64,000 nucleotides of DNA, taken from Arsenophonus endosymbiont of Aphis craccivora. GTDB taxonomy: Bacteria > Pseudomonadota > Gammaproteobacteria > Enterobacterales > Enterobacteriaceae. Below are positions 1-8,912 of this stretch, piece by piece. Both the position numbers and the translations under genes were made by a program. Where the stretch lies: NCBI RefSeq assembly GCF_013460135.1, contig NZ_CP038155.1, positions 2,232,001-2,296,000 on the forward strand, read 5' to 3'. How positions within the stretch are numbered: the stretch's first letter is position 1; each line of letters starts with the position of its first letter. The notes under the pieces are model-generated. The model made no database searches, was not told where the DNA came from, and saw nothing but the letters and a program-made list of their open reading frames with translations.

Positions 1-694
1 TTAGCAACGCGTCGTGGCAGTAACAGGCGTCATAAGCACCGTCTGCTAACACTTCCCTGATTTTCCGGTGGGTTTGGTTAATCAGGCCCGGCAGTGCCTG
101 CGCATCTGTCGTTCCGCTGAGCGATAAGTCGGCACAGATAATCTCATGAGTCACACTGTCTGCTGCCAGATGAAGCTTGCGCCACACTCTTCGTCTGTCA
201 GCCCCATGCTGCCTGACTTTCCATTCACCTTCGCCAAAGACCTTCAGACCGGTACTGTCGATGACCAGATGCGAGATTTCACCACGCGTTGGCGTTTTTA
301 TGCTGATGTTGACGCTCTTTGCTCGTCTGCTGACCAGCGAGTAGTCCGGACAGCACAGCGGCAAAGACATGAGTTTAAAAATCGAATAAACGAAGCCCTG
401 TAATGCCCGGAGCGACAGGTTAAACACACGCTTCATCATCAGGACAGTGGTAACAGCCATATCGCTGTAGTAAAGCGGCCGGCCACGACCTTCAGGCGAA
501 GAACTGTCAGTCCATCCAGCGATGGCCGACTCATCAAGCCAGACCGTCAGGGAACCGCGTTGTCTGAGTGCCTTGTTGTACGCTGGCCAGTTGGTAATTT
601 TAAACTTTTGCTTTGACATGGGGACCTGATGTTGAAACGAATTTAGCGATCAGCTCCGCCAATCACCTAAAAGTTCGATTTATTCAACAAAGCC
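1..694 (-). mobile_element. IS903-group element, IS copy 1 (cut by window start)
   Basis: The 5' two thirds of an IS903-like element lies on the minus strand and its right-hand end is the 18-bp terminal repeat. The transposase reading frame runs from the ATG at 617-619 off the left edge of the window, covering about residues 1-206, including D121 and D193. It carries a D78Y change relative to the other copies. The element abuts codon 12 of nhaR, so it truncates that gene. Only one flank is visible, so a target duplication cannot be tested. Confidence 0.95.
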
Positions 695-730
695 ATAGAG
701 ATGATTAAAATTGAGATGCGACACTCTCAT
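695..730 (-). pseudogene. nhaR: nhaR start, 12 codons left, truncated by IS
   Basis: Minus-strand ATG at 730, preceded by AAAAAGGAATCG as ribosome binding site, gives the peptide MRVSHLNFNHLY and then runs directly into IS copy 1. Enteric NhaR (LysR-family activator of nhaA, responding to sodium) begins MSMSHINYNHLYYFW, so this is the first 12 codons of its helix-turn-helix domain. It lies 176 bp downstream of nhaA on the same strand, the usual nhaA-nhaR order. The rest of the gene is not in view beyond the IS, and the product is certainly non-functional here. Confidence 0.8.
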
Positions 731-906
731 ATCGATTCCTTTTTGTACCACCGATAACTGTTTATATTCGTTATTTTCTGAACATTAGAAGATAAACGAT
801 TAATTTCATTTTACCTAAATAAGATACTCTCGCTACAAAAATAAAATATTGTATTGCGAACACAAAAATACTATTTATTTCACGCAAATATAACTTAAAA
901 TTAACG

Positions 907-2100
907 TTATACTGCATGATTAGCTGCTTTAGTGCTAATTGGCTTTTTAGGTAATACACTATTCAATAATAATAATCCTAAGATAGCCGCTAGCGTCGAA
1001 CCGATTAGGATCCCCAACCGTGCATAAGTACTAAAATTATCTAAACCTTCAAATGCTAAACTGGCAATAAAAATTGACATGGTAACGCCAATACCACAGA
1101 GTACTGAAACAGCAAATATCTGCTTAAGGTTAATTTTGGCGGGTAATTTTGCAACGCCTAATTTTAACGCTAGCCAACTAAACAGAAAAATACCTGTTGG
1201 TTTACCAATTAATAAACCTAACGCGACACTGATCGGTAAAGCACTGGCAAGATTAGTTAGGGTAACACCATCAAGTTGTATGCCTGCATTAGCAAAGGCA
1301 AATAATGGCAAAATTAAATCAGCAACCCAAGGATGTAAAAGATGTTCTAACTGTTCAGAGGGTGAATTATTTTGTCCCCCTTTAAGAGGTATCAAAAAGC
1401 CCACAATGACACCAGCTAACGTTGCATGGATACCTGATTTTAAAATACAAACCCATAAGATGACACCAACAACCAAATAAGCAGAAGTATTTTCAACTTT
1501 ACGCCAATTCATCCATATTAATACCAATAGAGAAAGAATAGCTAACCCTAAGGCCATGATAGAAACAGATTTAGTATAAAAGAGAGCAATAATGATAATT
1601 ACGCCAAGATCATCAATAATCGCCAACGACAGTAGAAATACTTTTAACTCTGTTGGTACACGTTTACCTAATAGTGCCATGATACCCAATGCAAATGCAA
1701 TATCTGTCGCCGCTGGGATCGCCCAACCCTGCCGGGCAATTTCATCATTCAAATTAAAAAATAGATATACCAAAGCGGGTAATAACATACCGCCTACCGC
1801 AGCAACAGCGGGAAATATCGCTTTATCACGACCAGCAAACGAGCCATCTATCAGTTCTCGTTTAACTTCCAGGCCAACCACCAAAAAGAAAATGGCCATT
1901 AAACCATCGTTGATCCACAATAAAAAAGGTTTATCAATATCTAATACGCTGATTTTAACCGCAATGGGAATATTAAGAAATTGCTGGTAAATACCTTGCA
2001 ATGGAATATTAGCCATAATCAAAGCTAAGATGGCAGCAATAATTAACAGCACCCCACTTGCTGCTTCTAATTTTAAAAACTGTCGTATAATTGCTGTCAT
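907..2100 (-). CDS. nhaA: Na+/H+ antiporter NhaA
   Basis: Encodes a 397-residue inner-membrane protein that exchanges two protons for one sodium ion, giving sodium and alkaline-pH tolerance. The E. coli protein has 388 residues. About 12 hydrophobic segments are visible. The transport-site aspartates are in IIDDLG and the nearby aspartate is in [11 protein letters not shown]; the conserved lysine is in [12 protein letters not shown] chose the ATG at 2100 because GAGG lies seven bases upstream; the open frame extends further but without a binding site. The sequence looks intact. Its regulator nhaR, directly downstream, has been destroyed by an IS, so sodium-responsive induction is probably lost. 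Confidence 0.95.
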   Translation of the reverse strand: MTAIIRQFLKLEAASGVLLIIAAILALIMANIPLQGIYQQFLNIPIAVKISVLDIDKPFLLWINDGLMAIFFLVVGLEVKRELIDGSFAGRDKAIFPAVAAVGGMLLPALVYLFFNLNDEIARQGWAIPAATDIAFALGIMALLGKRVPTELKVFLLSLAIIDDLGVIIIIALFYTKSVSIMALGLAILSLLVLIWMNWRKVENTSAYLVVGVILWVCILKSGIHATLAGVIVGFLIPLKGGQNNSPSEQLEHLLHPWVADLILPLFAFANAGIQLDGVTLTNLASALPISVALGLLIGKPTGIFLFSWLALKLGVAKLPAKINLKQIFAVSVLCGIGVTMSIFIASLAFEGLDNFSTYARLGILIGSTLAAILGLLLLNSVLPKKPISTKAANHAV

Positions 2101-2268
2101 TACTATAACCTCAGTGTTAAGTAGCTTAATTAATTTTACGCTAATCCATACAATTCGGAAAAACATGTTTTTTAACTTAAATAATTCGTTTATACCGAGC
2201 AGTTACTAACTATTTTGACGCTATTTAGCCGATTAGCTGTTTAAAATTAGGCTAGCATTGAAAAACAA

Positions 2269-2674
2269 TTAGTTAATCTTGGTACTAAAAAAAGCAGGTA
2301 ATAAAAATCCGATAAGTTTAGTTTTGATAAAACTCCATGATGTTGCAAATAATTGGCTGGTTTTTTGGCTTAATTTTTGCCATAAAGTTGAACCTACGGC
2401 TTCTTTTGTCCTATCTTATTATTTTGCTTTAATTCCACACTCGCTATATTTTGTCCTATTTCTTTATCTACTACCAATTCCATTTTTAACTCTGTCGTTC
2501 CGCTTTGCAATGGCTGGCCGGTTTGATTAGTAACAATTAATTGTTCATTTTTCTTATCCCTATTTTCTTTTATTTCTTGATAAACCCTAATAAAATATTC
2601 TGATTCTTTACCCTTTAATTCTGCGAGTGATCGATTTTGTTCAAGATAACATTCTATTCGATTGAATTCAGCTG
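2269..2674 (-). pseudogene. C-terminal remnant of an unrecognised protein
   Basis: On the minus strand, directly adjoining IS copy 2, an open frame reads AEFNRIECYLEQNRSLAELK and continues for about 90 residues (lysine and glutamate rich, with VTNQTGQPLQSGTTELKME). It hits a stop near 2410. A second frame continues with TKEAVGSTLWQKLSQKTSQL and a hydrophobic tail ending LLPAFFSTKIN and TAA at 2269-2271. I read this as one gene with a single frameshift whose 5' part was removed at the IS junction. I do not recognise the family. The neighbouring nhaA is convergent in neither sense; both run leftwards. Confidence 0.5.
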
Positions 2675-3729
2675 GGCTTTGTTGAATAAATCAGAATTAG
2701 CCGCCAGGATGGCTCCCTCTGCTACAGCTGTTATCCGATCCTGACGCTGTGTGGCATACCCAACAACGTCATACGGTTCAGCGCTTTGACCATCGCCATT
2801 GCTTCACCTACCTGAGCCTCATAGTCACGCAGCCTCAGATGGCCACCCAGCAAAGTTTTTATGCGGAACATCGCTGTTTCTGCCACTGAACGCCGGTGAT
2901 AACCCACTTTCTTTTTCCACATATCATTACTCCTGCTCAGACGCTGATTCGCCACCGCATGGTTACGTTCATGGTACTTGTCCGGCCAGTATTTCGCTCC
3001 GCTTCGCGGCGGGATAAGGGGCCTGATTTTCTTTCTTAGCAACGCGTCGTGGCAGTAACAGGCGTCATAAGCACCGTCTGCTGACACTTCCCTGATTTTC
3101 CGGTGGGTTTGGTTAATCAGGCCCGGCAGTGCCTGCGCATCTGTCGTTCCGCTGAGCGATAAGTCGGCACAGATAATCTCATGAGTCACACTGTCTGCTG
3201 CCAGATGAAGCTTGCGCCACACTCTTCGTCTGTCAGCCCCATGCTGCCTGACTTTCCATTCACCTTCGCCAAAGACCTTCAGACCGGTACTGTCGATGAC
3301 CAGATGCGAGATTTCACCACGCGTTGGCGTTTTTATGCTGATGTTGACGCTCTTTGCTCGTCTGCTGACCAGCGAGTAGTCCGGACAGCACAGCGGCAAA
3401 GACATGAGTTTAAAAATCGAATCAACGAAGCCCTGTAATGCCCGGAGCGACAGGTTAAACACACGCTTCATCATCAGGACAGTGGTAACAGCCATATCGC
3501 TGTAGTAAAGCGGCCGGCCACGACCTTCAGGCGAAGAACTGTCAGTCCATCCAGCGATGGCCGACTCATCAAGCCAGACCGTCAGGGAACCGCGTTGTCT
3601 GAGTGCCTTGTTGTACGCGGGCCAGTTGGTAATTTTAAACTTTTGCTTTGACATGGGGACCTGATGTTGAAACGAATTTAGCGATCAGCTCCGCCAATCA
3701 CCTAAAAGTTCGATTTATTCAACAAAGCC
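2675..3729 (-). mobile_element. IS903-group element, IS copy 2 (complete)
   Basis: Full-length 1055-bp element bounded by the terminal repeat GGCTTTGTTGAATAAATC and its complement. The 9-bp flanks (attcagctg on the left, ctttttcgg on the right) do not match, so the two sides were not contiguous before insertion, or a recombination or deletion followed. It carries an intact transposase. Only 75 bp separate it from IS copy 3 in the same orientation. Confidence 0.97.
2731..3654 (-). CDS. IS903-type transposase (IS copy 2), intact
   Basis: Encodes a 307-residue DDE transposase, the exact length of the IS903 enzyme. The catalytic residues fall at the positions known for IS903: D121 in LVIDSTGLKV, D193 in SADGAYDACY and E259 in SVAETAMFRI. 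The N-terminal part (about 1-110) is expected to bind the 18-bp terminal repeats. It cuts and joins element ends into a target, giving a 9-bp duplication. This copy begins MSKQKF; most others begin MAKQKF. No disabling change is visible, so it could mobilise defective copies in trans. Confidence 0.96.
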   Translation of the reverse strand: MSKQKFKITNWPAYNKALRQRGSLTVWLDESAIAGWTDSSSPEGRGRPLYYSDMAVTTVLMMKRVFNLSLRALQGFVDSIFKLMSLPLCCPDYSLVSRRAKSVNISIKTPTRGEISHLVIDSTGLKVFGEGEWKVRQHGADRRRVWRKLHLAADSVTHEIICADLSLSGTTDAQALPGLINQTHRKIREVSADGAYDACYCHDALLRKKIRPLIPPRSGAKYWPDKYHERNHAVANQRLSRSNDMWKKKVGYHRRSVAETAMFRIKTLLGGHLRLRDYEAQVGEAMAMVKALNRMTLLGMPHSVRIG

Positions 3730-3804
3730 CTTTTTCGGCTAAACCTGTAGCTAACGATTTAGCGCCAGCCAAAAAGTTAGGAATATCATTAATACCCACC
3801 ACAT
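3730..3804 (-). other. 75-bp coding relic between IS copies 2 and 3
   Basis: This short stretch is all that lies between two IS copies in the same orientation. On the minus strand it is open throughout in one frame and reads VVGINDIPNFLAGAKSLATG followed by LAEK, with no start or stop. It looks like a scrap of a protein-coding gene whose two sides were lost at the IS junctions. I do not recognise the protein, and 75 bp is too short to rule out chance openness. Confidence 0.35.
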
Positions 3805-4860
3805 GGCTTTGTTGAATAAATCAGAATTAGCCGCCAGGATGGCTCCCTCTGCTACAGCTGTTATCCGATCCTGACGCTGTGTGGCATACCCAACAACGTC
3901 ATACGGTTCAGCGCTTTGACCATCGCCATTGCTTCACCTACCTGAGCCTCATAGTCACGCAGCCTCAGATGGCCACCCAGCAAAGTTTTTATGCGGAACA
4001 TCGCTGTTTCTGCCACTGAACGCCGGTGATAACCCACTTTCTTTTTCCACATATCATTACTCCTGCTCAGACGCTGATTCGCCACCGCATGGTTACGTTC
4101 ATGGTACTTGTCCGGCCAGTATTTCGCTCCGCTTCGCGGCGGGATAAGGGGCCTGATTTTCTTTCTTAGCAACGCGTCGTGGCAGTAACAGGCGTCATAA
4201 GCACCGTCTGCTAACACTTCCCTGATTTTCCGGTGGGTTTGGTTAATCAGGCCCGGCAGTGCCTGCGCATCTGTCGTTCCGCTGAGCGATAAGTCGGCAC
4301 AGATAATCTCATGAGTCACACTGTCTGCTGCCAGATGAAGCTTGCGCCACACTCTTCGTCTGTCAGCCCCATGCTGCCTGACTTTCCATTCACCTTCGCC
4401 AAAGACCTTCAGACCGGTACTGTCGATGACCAGATGCGAGATTTCACCACGCGTTGGCGTTTTTATGCTGATGTTGACGCTCTTTGCTCGTCTGCTGACC
4501 AGCGAGTAGTCCGGACAGCACAGCGGCAAAGACATGAGTTTAAAAATCGAATCAACGAAGCCCTGTAATGCCCGGAGCGACAGGTTAAACACAAGCTTCA
4601 TCATCAGGACAGTGGTAACAGCCATATCGCTGTAGTAAAGCGGCCGGCCACGACCTTCAGGCGAAGAACTGTCAGTCCATCCAGCGATGGCCGACTCATC
4701 AAGCCAGACCGTCAGGGAACCGCGTTGTCTGAGTGCCTTGTTGTACGCGGGCCAGTTGGTAATTTTAAACTTTTGCTTTGCCATGGGGACCCTGATGTTG
4801 AAACGAATTTAGCGATCAGCTCCGCCAATCACCTAAAAGTTCGATTTATTCAACAAAGCC
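3805..4860 (-). mobile_element. IS903-group element, IS copy 3 (complete)
   Basis: Element of 1056 bp, one base longer than its relatives because of an extra C just upstream of the transposase start (near 4788). The flanks ccaccacat and acgatgatc do not match, so no target duplication is visible. The right end cuts ppsA. The transposase is intact. Confidence 0.97.
3861..4784 (-). CDS. IS903-type transposase (IS copy 3), intact
   Basis: A 307-residue enzyme with D121, D193 and E259 all present. It differs from the consensus copy by R64L and S191L. S191L lies two residues from catalytic D193 but is shared with IS copies 5 and 13, so it marks a sublineage and is not obviously a disabling mutation. 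Confidence 0.95.
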   Translation of the reverse strand: MAKQKFKITNWPAYNKALRQRGSLTVWLDESAIAGWTDSSSPEGRGRPLYYSDMAVTTVLMMKLVFNLSLRALQGFVDSIFKLMSLPLCCPDYSLVSRRAKSVNISIKTPTRGEISHLVIDSTGLKVFGEGEWKVRQHGADRRRVWRKLHLAADSVTHEIICADLSLSGTTDAQALPGLINQTHRKIREVLADGAYDACYCHDALLRKKIRPLIPPRSGAKYWPDKYHERNHAVANQRLSRSNDMWKKKVGYHRRSVAETAMFRIKTLLGGHLRLRDYEAQVGEAMAMVKALNRMTLLGMPHSVRIG

Positions 4861-5415
4861 ACGATGATCATAACCTTGATGAACTCGATATGAGATAGCC
4901 AGGTCGTTAAATAGTGAAGCAAAAACATGTTTAATAGCAAACATTACCGCGTCAATACCTTGTACATTCAAAAAAGTTTCTTGCTGACCTGCAAAAGAAG
5001 CATCTGGCATATCTTCGGCAGTAGCAGAAGAACGTACGGCAAACAAAATATCAGACTCATCGGCGGATAATTGCAAAAAAGCCTGCCGAATATCTTGTTC
5101 TAATTTATCGCCAAAAGGGTTATCTATGATCCATTGCCGGATTTGGCTACCTGCTTTGGCTAATTGAGTTACATCGTCAATATCAATTTCATCCAATAAT
5201 TGGTATATACGCTGATTAACCCCACCTTGTTCTAAAAAATCATTGAAAGCTCGGGCGGTAGTGGCAAAACCATTCGGCACCATAACATTCAGATTAGCTA
5301 AATGTGTGATCATTTCACCTAAAGAAGCGTTCTTTCCACCAACTAAATCAACATCATTCATAGTAAGCTGGTTATACCAAAGTATATTGCATGAAGTACG
5401 GCCATTATCGGACAT
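4861..5415 (-). pseudogene. ppsA: phosphoenolpyruvate synthase, truncated by IS
   Basis: The first 185 codons of PpsA (about 790 residues in enterics), which makes phosphoenolpyruvate from pyruvate and ATP in gluconeogenesis. The N-terminal nucleotide-binding part is clear, with VGGKNASLGEM, FAVRSSATAEDMPDASFAGQ and YRVHQGYDHRG, where the frame enters IS copy 3. The swivelling phosphohistidine domain and the PEP/pyruvate domain are missing. I chose the ATG at 5415 by alignment with enteric MSNNG-type starts. It is divergent from ppsR, as in E. coli. The product cannot be active. Confidence 0.93.
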
Positions 5416-5654
5416 TGAAAAAGATACCTTATTAAAATTCATAGGAAGTGTAAATATTTTAGTTAGTTGGCAAAAATTATCTCATTATTAATGACTAACA
5501 TAGTGTTGAACCAAAAATGGAATGGTGAATCGATCAAGCTCATAATAATATTTTTTAACACCAGATAATCTATCATTCGGCTAACAAATTTTTACATTTG
5601 ATCTTTATTATTTTACTTTCTAAAAATAGAATTAAAGAAAAGGAAAATTCACCA
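5416..5654. promoter_or_regulatory. ppsA/ppsR divergent intergenic region
   Basis: About 240 bp of AT-rich sequence between the divergent ppsA and ppsR starts must hold both promoters. I cannot point to a convincing -35/-10 pair or a Cra operator by eye. Since both genes are broken, any promoter here now drives defunct messages. Confidence 0.4.
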
Positions 5655-6459
5655 ATGGAAAATCATTACGCCAAAAATTTAGAACGCAGTGTATTTTTTA
5701 TCTCTGACGGAACCGCTATTACTGCAGAGACACTCGGGAATGCAGTTTTATCACAATTTCCGCTAAATTTTTCTTCTTACACACTACCGTTTGTCACCAG
5801 CGAAAAACGCGCCGAAGAAATAAAACAAAAAATTGATCAAATCTATTCAAAAACCCATCTCCGGCCGTTGGTTTTCTACTCGATTATCTCCCCAACAGTA
5901 AAAAAAATTATTACCAATAGTGCCGGCTGTTGTCATGATATTGTCCAATCTTTAATTGATCCGATCCAGCAAGAGATCGGCTGAAAACCCGAACCAAAGC
6001 TCAACCGTACGCATGGACTATCTAATCTAAATCAATATGATGCTAGAATTGCAGCGATTGAATATACATTAGCGCACGATGATGGTATATCACTAAAAAA
6101 CCTCGATCAGGCTCAAGTTATTTTACTTGGGGTTTCGCGCTGTGGTAAAACACCCACCAGCCTCTATTTAGCGGTGCAATTGGCCATCCAGGCTGCCAAT
6201 TACCCTTTCACCGAAGATGATATGGATAATTTACAATTACCACTTGCATTAAAACCTTATATAAATAAACTTTTTGGTCTAACAATTAGTCCTGAGCGTC
6301 TAGCTGCTATTCGTGAAGAGCGCTATGAAAAAAGTCGTTATGCTTCTTTACATCAATGTCGGATAGAATTAACTGAGGTTGAGGCTTTATTTAGAAGACA
6401 TAATATTAACTATTTAAATACAACTAATTACTCTGTCGAAGAGATTTCAGCCAAAATTA

Positions 6460-7514
6460 GGCTTTGTTGAATAAATCGAACTTTTAGGTGATTGGCGGAG
6501 CTGATCGCTAAATTCGTTTCAACATCAGGTCCCCATGGCAAAGCAAAAGTTTAAAATTACCAACTGGCCAGCGTACAACAAGGCACTCAGACAACGCGGT
6601 TCCCTGACGGTCTGGCTTGATGAGTCGGCCATCGCTGGATGGACTGACAGTTCTTCGCCTGAAGGTCGTGGCCGGCCGCTTTACTACAGCGATATGGCTG
6701 TTACCACTGTCCTGATGATGAAGCGTGTGTTTAACCTGTCGCTCCGGGCATTACAGGGCTTCGTTGATTCGATTTTTAAACTCATGTCTTTGCCGCTGTG
6801 CTGTCCGGACTACTCGCTGGTCAGCAGACGAGCAAAGAGCGTCAACATCAGCATAAAAACGCCAACGCGTGGTGAAATCTCGCATCTGGTCATCGACAGT
6901 ACCGGTCTGAAGGTCTTTGGCGAAGGTGAATGGACAGTCAGGCAGCATGGGGCTGACAGACGAAGAGTGTGGCGCAAGCTTCATCTGGCAGCAGACAGTG
7001 TGACTCATGAGATTATCTGTGCCGACTTATCGCTCAGCGGAACGACAGATGCGCAGGCACTGCCGGGCCTGATTAACCAAACCCACCGGAAAATCAGGGA
7101 AGTGTCAGCAGACGGTGCTTATGACGCCTGTTACTGCCACGACGCGTTGCTAAGAAAGAAAATCAGGCCCCTTATCCCGCCGCGAAGCGGAGCGAAATAC
7201 TGGCCGGACAAGTACCATGAACGTAACCATGCGGTGGCGAATCAGCGTCTGAGCAGGAGTAATGATATGTGGAAAAAGAAAGTGGGTTATCACTGGCGTT
7301 CAGTGGCAGAAACAGCGATGTTCCGCATAAAAACTTTGCTGGGTGGCCATCTGAGGCTGCGTGACTATGAGGCTCAGGTAGGTGAAGCAATGGCAATGGT
7401 CAAAGCGCTGAACCGTATGACGTTGTTGGGTATGCCACACAGCGTCAGGATCGGATAACAGCTGTAGCAGAGGGAGCCATCCTGGCGGCTAATTCTGATT
7501 TATTCAACAAAGCC
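6460..7514 (+). mobile_element. IS903-group element, IS copy 4, inserted in ppsR
   Basis: Complete 1055-bp element. The target duplication ccaaaatta is at 6451-6459 and 7516-7524, with one extra C at 7515 between the element end and the right copy. Removing the element and one duplicate restores the ppsR C-terminus. This is therefore a simple, fairly recent insertion. Confidence 0.97.
6535..7458 (+). CDS. IS903-type transposase (IS copy 4), intact frame
   Basis: A 307-residue open frame with the DDE residues kept. It has private changes K134T and R254W. R254W falls in GYHRRSVAET, five residues before the catalytic glutamate E259, in a strongly basic conserved stretch, so activity may be reduced even though the frame is open. 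Confidence 0.93.
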   Translation: MAKQKFKITNWPAYNKALRQRGSLTVWLDESAIAGWTDSSSPEGRGRPLYYSDMAVTTVLMMKRVFNLSLRALQGFVDSIFKLMSLPLCCPDYSLVSRRAKSVNISIKTPTRGEISHLVIDSTGLKVFGEGEWTVRQHGADRRRVWRKLHLAADSVTHEIICADLSLSGTTDAQALPGLINQTHRKIREVSADGAYDACYCHDALLRKKIRPLIPPRSGAKYWPDKYHERNHAVANQRLSRSNDMWKKKVGYHWRSVAETAMFRIKTLLGGHLRLRDYEAQVGEAMAMVKALNRMTLLGMPHSVRIG

Positions 7515-7697
7515 CCCAAAATTATTGAAATATTTGGGCTAAGTCGTCGTATATTTTAACAATTTAAAATTAGCTGAGAAACGCTCATTACTTTAACGAT
7601 ATCTTAAACAACCATTAGATCCAGTTTATTTTCGGTTATGGTAATGCTAGTTTATTTGCCAGAAAATCGACTATATTGAATTATATATGAGATAAAT

Positions 7698-8744
7698 ATG
7701 TATAAAACCGATGAGTTAAGAACTCAACCTATTGATAGACTTATTACGCCTCAAGCGCTGCTGGATGAATTTCCGCTATCCAAAGAAATTATCAAAAATG
7801 TTACAACGTCACGGAAATCGATTGAGTCAATTTTAATTGGCCAAGATCAACGCCTATTGGTGGTCATTGGCCCCTGCTCTGTACATGATACCCAAGCGGC
7901 ACTTGAATATGCCAAAATGTTGGCTAAATTGCGCGGCGAATATAAAGATTATCTTGAAATCGTGATGCGTACCTATTTTGAAAAACCACGTACAGTGATT
8001 GGCTGGAAAGGTTTAATTCCCGATCCTGACCTAAACAATTCCTACCAAGTTAACAAAGGCTTGCGTTTAGCCCGTGAGCTACTAACTAATATTAATCAAC
8101 TTGGACTACCAACAGCAACTGAATTTTTAGATATGATAACCGGTCAGTATGTAGCCGATCTTATTAGCTGGGGAGCTGTCGGCGCCAGAACAACAGAAAG
8201 CCAAATCCATCGACAAATGGCATCAGCTCTGTCATGTCCGGTTGGTTTCAAAAACGGTACCGACGGCAATATTAATATTGCTATCGATGCTATTCGTGCC
8301 GCACGTGCCAGCCATGTATTTTTATCGCCTGATAAGAATGGCCAAATGACTATTTATCAAACGAAAGGTAACCCTTATGGCCATATGATTATGCGGGGAG
8401 GAAAACGGCCTAATTATAGCGCTGAAGATATTGCCATAGCCTGTAGTCAGTTACGCAAATTGGGATTACCGGAACGATTGGTTATCGACTTTAGCCATGG
8501 TAATTGCCAAAAAATTCATCACCGCCAAATCGATGTAGCTAAAAACATTGCTCAACAATTGCAAAAAGGCTCAAGGGCTATCGCCGGCATTATGGCAGAA
8601 AGTTTTCTAATAGAAGGTACCCAGCAAGTCACTGCAGGCAAGCCACTGACCTATGGTCAGTCTATTACCGACCCTTGCCTAGGCTGGCAAGACACTGAAC
8701 AATTACTAACTATACTTGCTGAAGCGGTAAAACATCGATTTTAG
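7698..8744 (+). CDS. aroH: 3-deoxy-7-phosphoheptulonate synthase (DAHP synthase)
   Basis: Encodes a 348-residue enzyme that condenses phosphoenolpyruvate and erythrose 4-phosphate in the first step of the shikimate pathway. Length and sequence match AroH, the tryptophan-sensitive isozyme, and the position directly after ppsR is the enteric aroH position. Visible family motifs are VVIGPCSVHD (substrate and metal region), MRTYFEKPRTVIGWKGLI, GARTTESQIHRQMAS, PVGFKNGTDG, DFSHGNCQK and AGIMAESFL. The frame is complete. Which amino acid inhibits it cannot be read with certainty from sequence; the aroH assignment rests on similarity and gene order. Confidence 0.94.
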   Translation: MYKTDELRTQPIDRLITPQALLDEFPLSKEIIKNVTTSRKSIESILIGQDQRLLVVIGPCSVHDTQAALEYAKMLAKLRGEYKDYLEIVMRTYFEKPRTVIGWKGLIPDPDLNNSYQVNKGLRLARELLTNINQLGLPTATEFLDMITGQYVADLISWGAVGARTTESQIHRQMASALSCPVGFKNGTDGNINIAIDAIRAARASHVFLSPDKNGQMTIYQTKGNPYGHMIMRGGKRPNYSAEDIAIACSQLRKLGLPERLVIDFSHGNCQKIHHRQIDVAKNIAQQLQKGSRAIAGIMAESFLIEGTQQVTAGKPLTYGQSITDPCLGWQDTEQLLTILAEAVKHRF

Positions 8745-8912
8745 TCATCATAAAGGATAATTTTTAAGTCACAATTAAATTAATTGTCAAACAAAATTCT
8801 TCCTTACCAATAAGTTATTTTATCTAACCGGATTTACTGAATTTTTTATTATTCAAATACCAAATGCCCCACCATCAGCTATCTTTACCCTATATACTTG
8901 TATAATTTTTTA

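Larger units (their letters stand above)
5655..7559 (+). pseudogene. ppsR: PEP synthase regulatory kinase/phosphorylase, nonsense plus IS insertion
   Basis: PpsR (YdiA) is the ADP-dependent kinase and phosphorylase that switches PEP synthase off and on. The reading frame begins [20 protein letters not shown]. It is stopped by TGA at 5982-5984 after QQEIG, and continues in the same frame through [18 protein letters not shown]-type sequence, the P-loop region [15 protein letters not shown] and SVEEISAKI. There IS copy 4 interrupts it. After the element the frame resumes with IEIFGLSRRIF and a stop. Target duplication CCAAAATTA flanks the insertion. Two independent lesions, together with the loss of ppsA, mean the whole PEP-synthase switch is gone. 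Confidence 0.93.

Noticed and set aside
146-403. Repeated 85-residue open frame MSHTVCCQMKLAPHS antisense to every transposase
   Set aside because: It occurs only as the opposite strand of the transposase gene and varies with it, with no separate start signals. Shadow frame, not a gene.
771-959. 62-residue minus-strand frame in the nhaA-nhaR interval
   Set aside because: It starts within nhaA in another frame and consists mainly of AT-rich sequence; no support.
1079-1480. Plus-strand open frames inside nhaA (also 1592-1990)
   Set aside because: They are antisense to a well conserved membrane protein and have no family resemblance.
2279-2530. 83-residue plus-strand frame after nhaA
   Set aside because: The opposite strand gives a better-supported coding relic, and this frame has no binding site.
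2799-3017. Repeated 72-residue frame MLHLPEPHSHAASDG in all IS copies
   Set aside because: Also antisense to the transposase C-terminal region; a by-product of its GC-rich codon use.
2675-4860. Composite transposon made of IS copies 2 and 3
   Set aside because: Only 75 bp lie between them, the outer flanks share no 9-bp duplication, and there is no cargo gene.
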